64,000 nt of DNA from Rudaeicoccus suwonensis (GTDB lineage Bacteria > Actinomycetota > Actinomycetes > Actinomycetales > Dermatophilaceae): positions 558,001 to 622,000 of the forward strand of contig NZ_VIVQ01000002.1 in NCBI RefSeq assembly GCF_007829035.1. Direction: 5' to 3'. A model generated the notes under the pieces. The model made no database searches and was not told where the DNA came from. It was given only the letters and a program-made list of their open reading frames with translations. The first letter of the stretch is position 1. Each line of letters starts with the position of its first letter. A program made the position numbers and the translations under genes. Of the stretch, positions 53,039 through 62,649 are shown one piece after another.

Positions 53039-54073
53039 GCACAAAACCTTCAAGGTCGACCAGCGAGGGGTGCACCCGTCTCGATAGACGATCACGCTGA
53101 CTCTCGATGAGCGGTTTCTGAGGGACTGTCCGGCGAACGGTGTAACTGGCCTGACACGCCGACCGTGGTTGGCGGGGAAGGTTTGTGATGACCGAAACAC
53201 TGGCGGCTGTGCCGCTTGAAGATGATGCTGTCCCTGTTCGTGCCGATGAGGCTGCGCCGATACCTGCCGCGGCGGATGAGTCTGCGGCGGTGGTGATGCC
53301 CTCGGAGCGGGCGATGATCGCGCAGCTCGTGCGCGCCGCGCGTGCTCGTGGTGATGATCTGACCGGTCCGGACGGGTTACTGAAGCTCTTGACCAAGACG
53401 GTGTTGGAAACTGCCTTGGATGAGGAGATGAACCAGCACTTGGGCTATGACAAGCACGCCGTGGCGGGCCGTGACGGCGGCAACTCCCGCAACGGGACCC
53501 GTACCAAGACCGTGCTGACCGACAACGTCGGCCCGGTCACGATCCAGGTGCCCCGCGACCGCGACGCCTCTTTCGACCCAGTCATCGTCCGCAAGCGGCA
53601 ACGCCGACTGGGTGATGTCGACACGATCGTGTTGTCGTTATACGCCAAGGGTTTGACCACTGGTGAGATCAGCGCGCACTTCGCCGAGGTGTACGGCGCG
53701 AGCCTGTCCAAGGACCGGATCAGCGTGATCACCGACCGTGTCATCGGTGAGATGACCGACTGGTGTGCTCGACCGTTGCTGCCGGTGTACGCGGCGATCT
53801 TCATTGACGCGATCTACGTCAAGGTCCGCGATGGACAGGTCGGTAACCGCCCGTTCTACGCCGCGATCGGTGTTGATCTGCAGGGCCGGCGTGACGTCCT
53901 GGGGTTGTGGGCCGGTACTGCCGGGCACGGTGAGTCCGCGAAGTTCTGGATGAGTGTGCTTGCTGAAATGAAGAACCGCGGTGTCACGGACGTGTTCTTC
54001 ATCGTGTGTGACGGCCTCAAAGGATTGCCCGACAGCGCGAACACGGTCTTCCCACTCGCCACGGTTCAGACCT

Positions 54074-54325
54074 CATCTATGCACCATGGGTGTGGCGGGA
54101 TAGTCCCGCTGGTTGTCTGCGCCGTCGCGGGTAGGACCGATTCAAACGAGTTGCCCTCGAGGTCCACACGCAGACCCGTCCGCCCGTGGCGGGGCAGGCT
54201 CGACATGATTGGCCAGCGGGAGCAGCGCCTACCCGTTCCGGGTTGAGCGCCGAGATGAGGTTCCGAACAGTCGAGCCCGCCGCGCATACGGCATCAGGCG
54301 ACCCGAAGTTCCCGGAAGGAGCAGC
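54074..54325 (+). ncRNA. Probable bridge (seek) RNA region of the IS110 element
   Basis: The left non-coding end between the CT core and the transposase ATG. IS110-group elements express a structured guide RNA here that pairs with donor and target DNA. A hairpin GCGGG-atagt-CCCGC (54095-54109) and further GC-rich complementary tracts support structure. Guide loops were not resolved by eye. Confidence 0.5.
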
Positions 54326-54460
54326 ATGGTCACCACCGAAGCAGAACATCCGCACGCGATGTTCGCCGGCATCGATTGGGGCGGCACCCACCACCAGATC
54401 TGCGTCGTCGACCACACGGGCACGATCCAGGTCCAACGAAGAATCGAACACACGGTAACC

Positions 54461-55882
54461 AGTTGAGTCCCGCATAGTGGTGTAGCGCGGTCGCCGTGAT
54501 CGTCCTGGTAGTGGACGTGGGTGCGGCCACCGCGTGATCCTTCGAGTGAACGTCTCACTGCACTCTCGAATGGAGTCATCACGATGACCGCACCACATAT
54601 TGTCGACCCTGCCAGCTTGCTGAGCGAGGCCTTGTCCGAAGCCAGTCCGGATCTGATGCGCAGTCTGTTGCAAACGGTGATTAACGCGTTGTTGTCCGCG
54701 GACGCTGACGCGGTCGTGGGCGCCGAGTACGGTCGTCCCTCACCCGAGCGGTCCGCGCAACGCAACGGGTACCGTCACCGGCCCTTGGACACCAGGGTCG
54801 GCACAATCGACGTCGCGATCCCGAAGCTACGCACCGGGACCTACTTTCCCCAGTGGCTGCTGGAACGACGCAAACGCACCGAGTCCGCGTTGATCACCGT
54901 GGTCGCGGACTGCTACCTGGCCGGGGTGTCTACCCGCCGGATGGACAAGTTGGTGAAGACATTGGGCATCGACTCACTGTCGAAATCGCAGGTGTCTCGG
55001 ATGGCAGCCGATCTCGATGGCATCGTCGAGGACTTCCGGCACCGGCCCTTGAGTGATGCGGGTCCGTTCACGTTCGTGACCGCTGACGCGCTCACGATGA
55101 AAGTGCGTGAAGGCGGGCGGGTGATCAACGCCGTCGCCTTGTTAGCGACTGGTGTCAACGGGGACGGCCACCGCGAAGTCCTCGGCCTACGGGTAGCCAC
55201 CTCAGAGACCGGGCCGGCGTGGAAGGAGTTCTTCGCCGACTTGGTCGCCCGCGGCCTGAGCGGTGTCCGACTGGTCACTTCCGACGCCCACCACGGCCTG
55301 GTGGAAGCGATCGGCGCGAACCTACCCGGCGCGTCCTGGCAACGCTGCCGCACGCACTACGCCGCGAACCTCATGAGCGTGACACCGAAAAGCATGTGGC
55401 CAGCAGTCAAAGCGATGCTGCACTCGGTGTATGACCAACCCGACACGGCCAGCGTGCATGCCCAGTTCGACCGGCTCCTGGACTACGTCCAGGAGAAGCT
55501 GCCCGACGTGCACGCCCACCTCGACGCTGCTCGCGCGGACATCCTGGCGTTCACCACGTTCCCCAAAGACGTGTGGACCCAGATCTGGTCCAACAACCCC
55601 ACCGAACGCCTCAACCGGGAGATCCGCCGCCGTACCGACTCCGTCGGCATCTTCCCCCACCGGGCCGCGATCGTGCGCCTGGTCGGAGCCGTCCTGGCCG
55701 AGCAAACCGACGAATGGGCAGAAGGACGCCGCTACCTCGGCCTCGACATCCTCACCCGATGCCGCATCACCCCCACGCCCGGCACCGAACCCCAGATCGG
55801 AGCTGATCACCTACCCCAACTCACCACCTAAAACCTCAACAAGGAGAACGCACCCCGCTACACCACTACCAGGGACTTGACC
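54461..55882 (+). mobile_element. IS256-family element B, innermost and intact
   Basis: 1422 bases flanked by an 8-base duplication CGGTAACC (54453-54460 and 55883-55890). The ends share about 21 of 27 bases as inverted repeats, including TAGTGGTGTAGCG. As the innermost insertion with an open transposase and a clean duplication, it is the most recent of the nest. Confidence 0.9.
54584..55831 (+). CDS. IS256-B transposase
   Basis: 415 residues. MTAPHIVDPASLLSEALSEA is followed by the DNA-binding region (RSAQRNGYRHRPLDTRVGTI). The catalytic DDE residues are in TADALTMKVREGG, RLVTSDAHHGLVEAI and NNPTERLNREIRRRTD. The Cys/His signature WQRCRTHYAANL is typical of IS256. It is clearly different from the IS256-A transposase, so the two are not copies of each other. 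Start at ATG 54584. Confidence 0.92.
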   Translation: MTAPHIVDPASLLSEALSEASPDLMRSLLQTVINALLSADADAVVGAEYGRPSPERSAQRNGYRHRPLDTRVGTIDVAIPKLRTGTYFPQWLLERRKRTESALITVVADCYLAGVSTRRMDKLVKTLGIDSLSKSQVSRMAADLDGIVEDFRHRPLSDAGPFTFVTADALTMKVREGGRVINAVALLATGVNGDGHREVLGLRVATSETGPAWKEFFADLVARGLSGVRLVTSDAHHGLVEAIGANLPGASWQRCRTHYAANLMSVTPKSMWPAVKAMLHSVYDQPDTASVHAQFDRLLDYVQEKLPDVHAHLDAARADILAFTTFPKDVWTQIWSNNPTERLNREIRRRTDSVGIFPHRAAIVRLVGAVLAEQTDEWAEGRRYLGLDILTRCRITPTPGTEPQIGADHLPQLTT

Positions 55883-57992
55883 CGGTAACCGGGTTCACCG
55901 AAATCGACCGGCTTCTGGACGCTTTCGCATCTCGAGGAGTCCTACGGGTATCCATCGAACGGGCCGAGGGAATCCTGGTCGAGCACCTCCTTGACCGTGG
56001 TGAGAGCGTGTTTTGCATCTCGCCGAAGATCTCCGCTCGGGCCCGGGAACGATACCGGGTTGCCAACACCAAATCCGACGCCTTCGACGCGTTCGTCCTG
56101 GCCGACACCCTGCGCCATGAACACGTGCACTGGCGGCCCCTGAGCCGGCCATCCGCGCTGACCGCTCAGATCGCAGCGTTGTCCCGGGACCGAGAACGAG
56201 TCATCGTGATGCAACGCGCCGTGGAGTCACGGCTCCGCGCCGCGTTGGAGGCCTACCACCCCGCGCCGTTGCACCTGTTCTCTTCCCTGGACCGCGACAT
56301 CACCCTGGCGTTCATCCGCGACTACCCCACCCCCGCGGCAGCCGCCCGGGTCACCGAAGACCGGATGCGACGATTCTGCGCCCGACACGGCTACACCGGC
56401 CGCGTCGAGCCAGCAGCCCTGTGCGACCGGTTACGTCCGCACCTACTCACCGCAACTGACGGCACGATCACGGGAAAGCACACGGCAGCCTTGATGCTGG
56501 TCGATCAACTCGAACTGCTCAACACCAACATCCGCACGTACAACGCGATGTTGACCCCGCTGGTCAGCGCACACCCTGACGGGCCAGTCTTCACCAGCTT
56601 CCCCGGCATCGCCACCGTGATCGCCGCGACCATGATCGGGGAAATGGGCGACGACAGAGCCCGATTCCCCACCGCCGCAACCCTGCTGGCCGAAGCAGGC
56701 CTGGCCCCGGTCACCCGCGCATCCGGACGCACCCGCCAAGTCCGCTTCCGGTACGCCGCGAACAAACGACTACGGCATAGCATCGACTGGTGGATGACCG
56801 TCGCCGCCCGCGAAGACCCCTGGTCAGGCGACGTCTATGAACACGCCCGCAACGCAGGCCAGGGCCGCTACCGCGCCTACCGCGGCCTGGGCGCACGCTG
56901 GACCCGGATCCTGTGGCGCGCTTGGACCGACCACGAACCGTTCGACCCCACCCGCGTCCACCACCAAGCACCCGCGGCATAACCCCACCAGCACCACCAA
57001 CCGGCAAGACAACCCCAGCCTCGCCGGCGCCCCCACCTGCCCACTACCCACCACCGCCACACCCACCCAGGTTGACAGCGGGAGTCTGCATCATCCATCT
57101 GATCCGTGGCTCGTTTCGGTACGCCTCCAAGAAGTACTGGGAGAAAATGGCCAAAGACCTACGACCGATCTACACCGCACCCTCACGGGATGCGGCGTGG
57201 GCGGCGTTCGAGCAGTTCGAAGAGACCTGGGCAGCCCAATATCCGGCGATCTCGACGCTGTGGCGCGACGCGTGGGAGCGGTTCGTGCCGTTCCTGGACT
57301 ACGACGTCGAGATCCGCCGGGTCTTGTGCTCCACCAACGGGATTGAGTCATTGAATGCTCGTTACCGGCGTGCGGTCACCACGAAGGGCCACTTCCCGAC
57401 CGAACAGGCCGCGCTCAAAACCTTGTACCTGGTGACCAGGTCGCTGGACCCCAAGGGCACTGGCCAGGCACGCTGGACCATGCGGTGGAAACCAGCCCTC
57501 AACGCGTTCGCGATCACCTTCGCCGACCGCATGCCAGCAGCGGAGAACCTCTAAAATGAACAACGCCAGTTACACCGTTAACCGGACACTCCCGCTCTCC
57601 GCTGTCGCTGAGGCAAGAACTGTAGTGGGGTTAACTGTCAGGGATATTACACCCAACGGTTTTGGTGACTGGCTAAATCAAAGGCGCGATGATTTCGAGC
57701 ATTTCTTTCCCGTGTCCACCGGTGTAGCAAAAAATTCATTGTTCTCAGTAATATCAAATGGTGTGAAATCGCAGCGGGATGCATGGGTATGGAATTTCTC
57801 TAAGCGTGAGCTCATCTCAAACGTCGGGAGAACAATCGATGTATTCAACGAAAAATCGAAGTTGCTAGATGGATCGGCGCCACCGGTCGATCAGGTCAGC
57901 TGGTCGCGTAGGATGTCTCGCCTCGCCTCGATTGGAAAATCTTTTTCCCTCAATCGTGATCAGGTCCGGGTGGCCTTCTATCGACCTTATAC

Positions 57993-59498
57993 GGCTCTTC
58001 ATACCTGCGGTGGGGGTAGGTGTTCGGGGTGGGTGAGTCCGCCGCCGATGAGGAGCATGCGTAGCCGGTAGTTGTGACGGTTGCGGAAGCCTCGGGCGAC
58101 GCGGCGGTGGAGTTCGATGAGGCCGTTGATCGCTTCGGTGCCTCCGTTGTTGGCGCGGCCGGTGGTGAAGTAGGCCAGGAATGCTTCTTTCCACCGGTTG
58201 AGGGTCTTGCCGAGACGGCGGATCTCGGGGATCGGGCAGTTGGGGAAGGAGTCGAGGATTTTGGTGGCGATGGTGCGTCCGGTAGCCAGGTCTTCGGCGG
58301 CGTAGGCGCTACGCAGTTGCTGGGCGGCTTGCCATGCGATGGACACTTCTTCGTGTGCCTCGTGCGCGTTGATGGCCGCGGTCAAGCGGGCTTTCTGCTT
58401 GTCGGTCAACCGGTCGGGGTTACAGCGCAGGATGGTCATGATCGAGTAGAGCGGGTCACCTTTGCGGCCGCGGTGTCCGAGGGTGTCGTGCTGCACCCGG
58501 CGGCGCACGTCATCGACGGCGTCAGTACCAAGCTTGACGACGTGGAAAGCGTCCAATACGGCTGTAGCGTCTTCTAATTCGTCATCGATTGCGTTCTTGT
58601 ACCCCTGGAACGGGTCGAGCGTGGCGACCTTGATGTGGTCCCGGAACGTGTGGTTGCGGGCCTTGAGCCAGTCGGCGTACACGACCCCGGATCGGCCGGG
58701 TACCAGGTCCAGCAGCCTGGCCCGGACGCGCCACTGTCCTTTGTTCTTCCCGGAGGTGACCTGGTGGCGGGTCAGGTCGACCATCCCGGTCAGCTCTTTG
58801 GGTCCCCGCTTGATGGTGGATACGTGGTGCCAGATGTGCTCGTCCACGCCTAAGGTCCTCACGCCGTTGAACCGGGTCGGGTCCGCGTCCATCGCTTCCA
58901 ACAGCGGCTTGATCGCCGACCAGACGGTGCGCCAGGTCGTGCCCAACTGCCGCGCGATGCCCTGCACGGAGGCGTTCTCGCGGCGGATCTGGCGGATCGC
59001 CCACCAGCACGCCCGAGTGGTCAGCAGCGCCCGCGGCGCGGCGACCCGATCGTCCTGCTCAGTGAAACCCTTCGTCCCGCAGGAAGGTTCGCTACAAGAC
59101 CACGTCCGCTTACGCCATCGAACTCGCACCGGCCGCCCGAACGACGGCGCATCGATCAGTTCGTGAACCCGACGGCCATGACTCTCGGCGACCACCCCAC
59201 AGGCGGCACAGCCCATCAGCCCAGCCGGTGATTCGACCGTCACGATCAGCCCGTAGTCACGTTCGCCGACATCGGTCACGTGCAGGCCAGGTAAGCCGAC
59301 CAATAGGTCGCACCGGGCGCAACACGAGCCAGCAGAGCATGCGCGGGCACACCCGCACCCCGTAGGGTCAGACATCGTCGAGGTCCTTGAGATCAGAAGA
59401 GGTAGAAGACCTTCCGATCCTCAGGGACCTCGACCCTTCACCAGCTCAAGCCACCCCTCGGCTCGTCGCGCTCACCCCCACCCCAAGTACGAAGAGCC
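57993..59498 (-). mobile_element. ISL3-family element
   Basis: 1506 bases, flanked by an exact 8-base duplication CCTTATAC (57985-57992 and 59499-59506). The ends begin GGCTCTTCATACCTGCGG and GGCTCTTCGTACTTGGGG, imperfect inverted repeats of about 25 bases. The clean duplication means that precise loss would restore the interrupted frame. Confidence 0.92.
57999..59375 (-). CDS. ISL3-family transposase
   Basis: 458 residues. The N-terminal zinc-binding region (CAACGVVAESHGRRVHELID, CSEPSCGTKGF) and helix-turn-helix precede the DDE domain: TLGVDEHIWHH, TLDPFQGYKNAI with LDAFHVVKLG, and GTEAINGLIELHRRVARGFR near the end. Intact from ATG 59375. It runs opposite to the interrupted host gene. Confidence 0.93.
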   Translation of the reverse strand: MSDPTGCGCARACSAGSCCARCDLLVGLPGLHVTDVGERDYGLIVTVESPAGLMGCAACGVVAESHGRRVHELIDAPSFGRPVRVRWRKRTWSCSEPSCGTKGFTEQDDRVAAPRALLTTRACWWAIRQIRRENASVQGIARQLGTTWRTVWSAIKPLLEAMDADPTRFNGVRTLGVDEHIWHHVSTIKRGPKELTGMVDLTRHQVTSGKNKGQWRVRARLLDLVPGRSGVVYADWLKARNHTFRDHIKVATLDPFQGYKNAIDDELEDATAVLDAFHVVKLGTDAVDDVRRRVQHDTLGHRGRKGDPLYSIMTILRCNPDRLTDKQKARLTAAINAHEAHEEVSIAWQAAQQLRSAYAAEDLATGRTIATKILDSFPNCPIPEIRRLGKTLNRWKEAFLAYFTTGRANNGGTEAINGLIELHRRVARGFRNRHNYRLRMLLIGGGLTHPEHLPPPQV

Positions 59499-60484
59499 CC
59501 TTATACCAAGGCGTTTCTATATGCTTCAAAGGACCTCGTTGACGAACCAGGGAAGACTAGATTTATGTTTCCTGGAGCACTGCGAAATAATGCGATTTAC
59601 TGTACAGCTCCCGGCGGGTCTTCATCGTTTGCAGTTTTCGCAATTGACGAGATCCCAGATCTTACAATGCCAGGCGCTGGAAATCCCGGTCAGATTCTTG
59701 CTCGCTGGCGGTACGAACCTGACGATGGGACGCTCGCCCTCAATGTGCTTGAAGTCGTCGATGGGTACCGGAAGATCGACAACATCACCGACGAGGCACT
59801 GGCGAGATTCGTTGCCGCGTATGGTGATTCGTTTACCAAGGACGACATCTTCCACTACGTCTATGGTCTTCTGCACTCACCGGACTACCGCGACACCTAC
59901 GCGGCGGACTTGAAGCGGATGCTGGCACGCATCCCGCTCGTGGCCGATGCCAAGCCGTACGTCGACGCTGGCCGTGCACTGATGGAACTGCACTTGGGCT
60001 ACGAGAGCGTTGAGCCGTACTCGCTGGCGGGGCTGCACGACCCGTCGTACCCCGCTGTCGAGGCTCGGGCGGCGTTCGAGTTTTTCCGGGTTCAGAAGAT
60101 GACGTTCCCAAAGCAACGAGATCCGGAGACCAAGAAGCTCGTGGCCGACAAGTCGAGCATCGTCTACAACAGCAAGATCACCCTGTCAGGTATCCCCGAG
60201 GATGCTCACCGGTACATGCTTGGGTCTCGCTCGGCGATCGAGTGGATCATCGACCGTTACCAAGTCAAGACTGACAAGGCATCCGGCATCGTCAACGACC
60301 CGAACGACTGGTCACGCGAGGTCAACGACCCGCGGTACGTCATCGACCTGCTGGCTCGGATCGTGACAGTCAGCGTGGAGACGACGAAGATCGTGGATGG
60401 TCTGCCCGCGCTGGATGTGCGGGACAGTTAGCTCACGGTGCTTGCTCATTGGGGTGTGGTCCATTTGGTGAAAGGGGGAGGGCT

Positions 60485-62500
60485 GTGGCAGTCGAGGTCG
60501 CGACAGTGATTGCGGTAGAGCCGTATAACAATCGCTTCGCCCCAGATGTGTGGTTGCCCTCGATCCTCACGGATCGAGACGGGCGGTCAGTGCGGCTGGC
60601 GCCGGGGGAGGACGATGTGTATGTCGGTGATGTTGTCCTGCTTCACGAACAACCTGGCCGCGCACGGTCGTTGACCGCAACGGTTATGCGGGATCGTCGC
60701 ACCACGGTTCCGGTGGGGCCGTGGTTGACGCATTGCCCAGCGTGCGGTGCCGTCACTGTTAAGGAGAGCAATTCCTTCAGCGGTGGGGATCGCCGGTGCA
60801 CGAATAGGATCTCGTGCAGACCACAGATCCATGGCCGGCTGCGGTGGATGGCCGGCGAGGATGCGTTCGATCTTCCAATGCTCAGGTCAGTCAGCAAAGA
60901 CCTCTTGGAGTGCCGGGTATTGATCGATGAGCGGGGCCTGTTCGAGCTGACCGCGGAAGCACTGCAGGAGACGACACGTCCTGCACCGTTCGACGGTCAG
61001 AAGCGTCAGGCGGTGTTCAACCCCATCCACGCCCAGCGCTTCATCACACATTTGGAGCAGACGCGTCAGGTGTCGGCTGCGCGGGTGTTGACCGCGCTGG
61101 AACAGGGGATGGGTCTGAGTCGGGAGTCTGCGCGGGCCGGCACTTCTCATCGTGCATCGCAGTGGAGCCTTCTTCGATGGTTCGGATCTATCCACATGAT
61201 GGCGGATGCGACAGCACAAGAGCTCGCGACGGGGCTTCTTCGCGATGCCACCAGCCGCGGAGTGAGCCCTAGGACACAGGCGTACTACGAGGATTGTGCT
61301 GAACACATGGCGGCGTGGTTCGCGTTGCCGTGGAGCAGGGACCTGCTGCAACGGTGGGATGCGGCTGGTATCCGGATGCGCGAGCCTCGCTCTACCTGCC
61401 AGCGGACCATTCCCGGAACCAAGGTCACGATGGTTTCGGCCCCAGAACGATCAACAAGCTCAGACGGTCACGAGATAAAGCCGATCACCGAACAGGATCG
61501 GGAGGCGGAGCGAAGGCGGACACGGGACGGGTCGCGTGCGGTTGACGACGTCTACCGCCACGGCGGACATGTCATTCGATCTGATGACGCCGACTACGTG
61601 TACTGCCCGGAAAACCCATCTTTGGATGTCGTCGACACCCGGCAAGGGTTCCGGACTGTTCTCACGCGCAGCGAGTTTCACCGATTCTTGGCCAAAGGAC
61701 CCGGAGCGGTCCCGCCCAGCACCCCAGCCGCGGACAGTATGTGGGCACAGATCCGGGATGCCCACCCTGGCGCATTCCGTATCGGTTCTCGTGGCCAGCT
61801 CCCGCAGCACCCGGCCGTTACCTCAGCGGGAGCTTTGTACATGTACACCCGGGCAACCGGGCAGATCGTGGTGGTTCTTGCCGGCAGCCTGCAGTCGGCG
61901 ATCGATGCGCTTGAAAGCGACTCGGATGTCGCCTTTGCTCGTACCCGCAGCGTGTGGGTACCTGGAAGCATCGAAACGCTGCGCCGCGACAGTCCGGTGT
62001 TACGGGACGGGTCACCGAGTCCGCTGCAGCGCGGCCGGACACGACTCATTCAATCCGAGGACGATTGGGCCAATGTTCCGCACATCGCCGGTATCTATCG
62101 GATCCATCTCATCGACGAGCTCGGCCCCAGCGTGTACATCGGCCGTAGTCAAGACCTTCGTATCCGGCCACGTCGTCACGAAAAAACCGCCGGTCGGTCA
62201 TGGAGCGATGGGACCAGCCTGGGCATCGTAAAAATTGAGCTGATCCGCGTCAAAGGCAACGACCAAGGGCACGCCTGGTCGATGTTCGATCTGGATAACG
62301 CCGAAGCTCTACACATCGCCCGCGCCCAAGAACGTGCCCTGCAGGGCGGGCCACGGGTTTTGAACATCACCGGTGGGCGCAACGGGCCACCGAGCCGTCC
62401 ACGCAGCCAGATGTACGTCTGGAAGGCCGAGAGCTCGAACCCGCCTCTCGAACAGGCCCCAGGCTGGATTTTAAAAGGCGAACCAGAATCTTACTTGTAA
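60485..62500 (+). CDS. LigA-like OB/zinc-finger/HhH scaffold fused to a GIY-YIG nuclease
   Basis: 671 residues, GTG start after an AGGGGGAGGG ribosome site. The N-terminus resembles the middle of NAD-dependent DNA ligase. It has an OB-like part ending DVVLLHEQPGRARSLTATV, a four-Cys zinc finger LTHCPACG...CTNRISC (about residues 84-111) and a helical HhH-like region (AGEDAFDLPMLRSVSKDLLE and on to about 260). The ligase adenylation domain is absent. The C-terminus has GIYRIHLIDELGPSVYIGRS followed by R and H residues (about 536-565), a GIY-YIG nuclease. Probably a DNA-structure-guided nuclease, possibly partner of the adjacent ISP system. Confidence 0.75.
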   Translation: MAVEVATVIAVEPYNNRFAPDVWLPSILTDRDGRSVRLAPGEDDVYVGDVVLLHEQPGRARSLTATVMRDRRTTVPVGPWLTHCPACGAVTVKESNSFSGGDRRCTNRISCRPQIHGRLRWMAGEDAFDLPMLRSVSKDLLECRVLIDERGLFELTAEALQETTRPAPFDGQKRQAVFNPIHAQRFITHLEQTRQVSAARVLTALEQGMGLSRESARAGTSHRASQWSLLRWFGSIHMMADATAQELATGLLRDATSRGVSPRTQAYYEDCAEHMAAWFALPWSRDLLQRWDAAGIRMREPRSTCQRTIPGTKVTMVSAPERSTSSDGHEIKPITEQDREAERRRTRDGSRAVDDVYRHGGHVIRSDDADYVYCPENPSLDVVDTRQGFRTVLTRSEFHRFLAKGPGAVPPSTPAADSMWAQIRDAHPGAFRIGSRGQLPQHPAVTSAGALYMYTRATGQIVVVLAGSLQSAIDALESDSDVAFARTRSVWVPGSIETLRRDSPVLRDGSPSPLQRGRTRLIQSEDDWANVPHIAGIYRIHLIDELGPSVYIGRSQDLRIRPRRHEKTAGRSWSDGTSLGIVKIELIRVKGNDQGHAWSMFDLDNAEALHIARAQERALQGGPRVLNITGGRNGPPSRPRSQMYVWKAESSNPPLEQAPGWILKGEPESYL

Positions 62501-62604
62501 ATTGAGATCACGCTCAAATGGCACGACTCAGGAGCCGGTCCCCCCGACTGACCGGTGCGCATTCGGTTTCTATTCGCTGTCGCGAGTGGTGTGCTTCCTG
62601 GCGC

Positions 62605-62649
62605 CTACCCTCGAGATGTCACGGGCGCCCGATGAAATCTCGAGGGTAG
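62605..62649. terminator. Hairpin over the end of the C39-like gene
   Basis: Perfect 13-base arms CTACCCTCGAGAT and ATCTCGAGGGTAG around a 19-base loop. The right arm covers the last codons of the minus-strand gene and the loop includes its stop. It may end transcripts from both convergent genes. Confidence 0.55.

Larger units (their letters stand above)
54326..56982 (+). pseudogene. IS110 transposase, interrupted by IS256-B
   Basis: The first 45 codons (FAGIDWGGTHHQICVVDHTG) give the first DEDD Asp. After IS256-B the frame resumes at 55891 (GFTEIDRLLDAFASRGVLRV), with IERAEGILVEHLL, ANTKSDAFDAFVLADTLR, and the C-terminal Tnp_20 part FTSFPGIATVIAATMIGEMG with the candidate Ser in TRASGRTRQ. 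Keeping one copy of the 8-base duplication gives an intact 408-residue reading frame. Confidence 0.87.
54074..57087 (+). mobile_element. IS110-family element inserted in IS256-A
   Basis: Bounded by the dinucleotide CT on both sides (54072-54073 and 57086-57087), as expected for the IS110 core. No terminal inverted repeats and no longer duplication. Without its own inner insertion it is about 1.58 kb. It has a 252-base left non-coding end, a DEDD/serine transposase and a 105-base right end, the layout of the IS110 group rather than IS1111. Confidence 0.83.
53188..57554 (+). pseudogene. IS256-A transposase, interrupted
   Basis: The 5' part (53188-54073) has the IS256 start (MNQHLGYDKHAVAGRDGGNS, RNGTRTKTVLTDNVGPVTIQ) and the first catalytic Asp in FIDAIYVKVRDG. 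The 3' part (57088-57554) continues with IIHLIRGSFRYASKKYWEKM, the last acidic motif in STNGIESLNARYRRAV and a stop. Removing 54074-57087 rejoins the frame (ATVQT-C-IIHLIR) into 450 residues. ATG 53188 has a GGGGAAGG ribosome site. Confidence 0.88.
53122..57593 (+). mobile_element. IS256-family element A, split by a nested IS110
   Basis: Terminal inverted repeats at 53122-53150 and 57565-57593 match at 26 of 29 bases (GGGA-TGTCCGG--AACGGTGTAACTGGC). The flanking eight bases differ (GTTTCTGA left, GCTCTCCG right), so there is no target duplication. This points to a deletion or recombination next to the element, which also removed the front of the type ISP gene to its right. Confidence 0.88.
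57556..60431 (+). pseudogene. C-terminal remnant of a type ISP restriction-modification enzyme, split by ISL3
   Basis: The left part (57556-57992) and right part (59507-60431) join in frame when the ISL3 element and one duplication are removed (FYRPYTKAFLYASKDLVDEP), giving 453 residues. Motifs RDITPNGFGDWLNQRRDDFE, SNGVKSQRDAWVWNFSKREL, FYRPYT and VYGLLHSPDYRDTY are typical of the C-terminal target-recognition part of single-chain type ISP (LlaBIII-like) enzymes. Nuclease, helicase and methylase parts are missing, lost at the right end of IS256-A. The apparent ATG belongs to the IS inverted repeat region. Confidence 0.8.

Noticed and set aside
53122-59506. Composite transposon carrying the ISP remnant between two IS
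   Set aside because: The elements belong to different families (IS256, IS110, ISL3) and are nested or separately inserted; no matching outer pair exists in the window.
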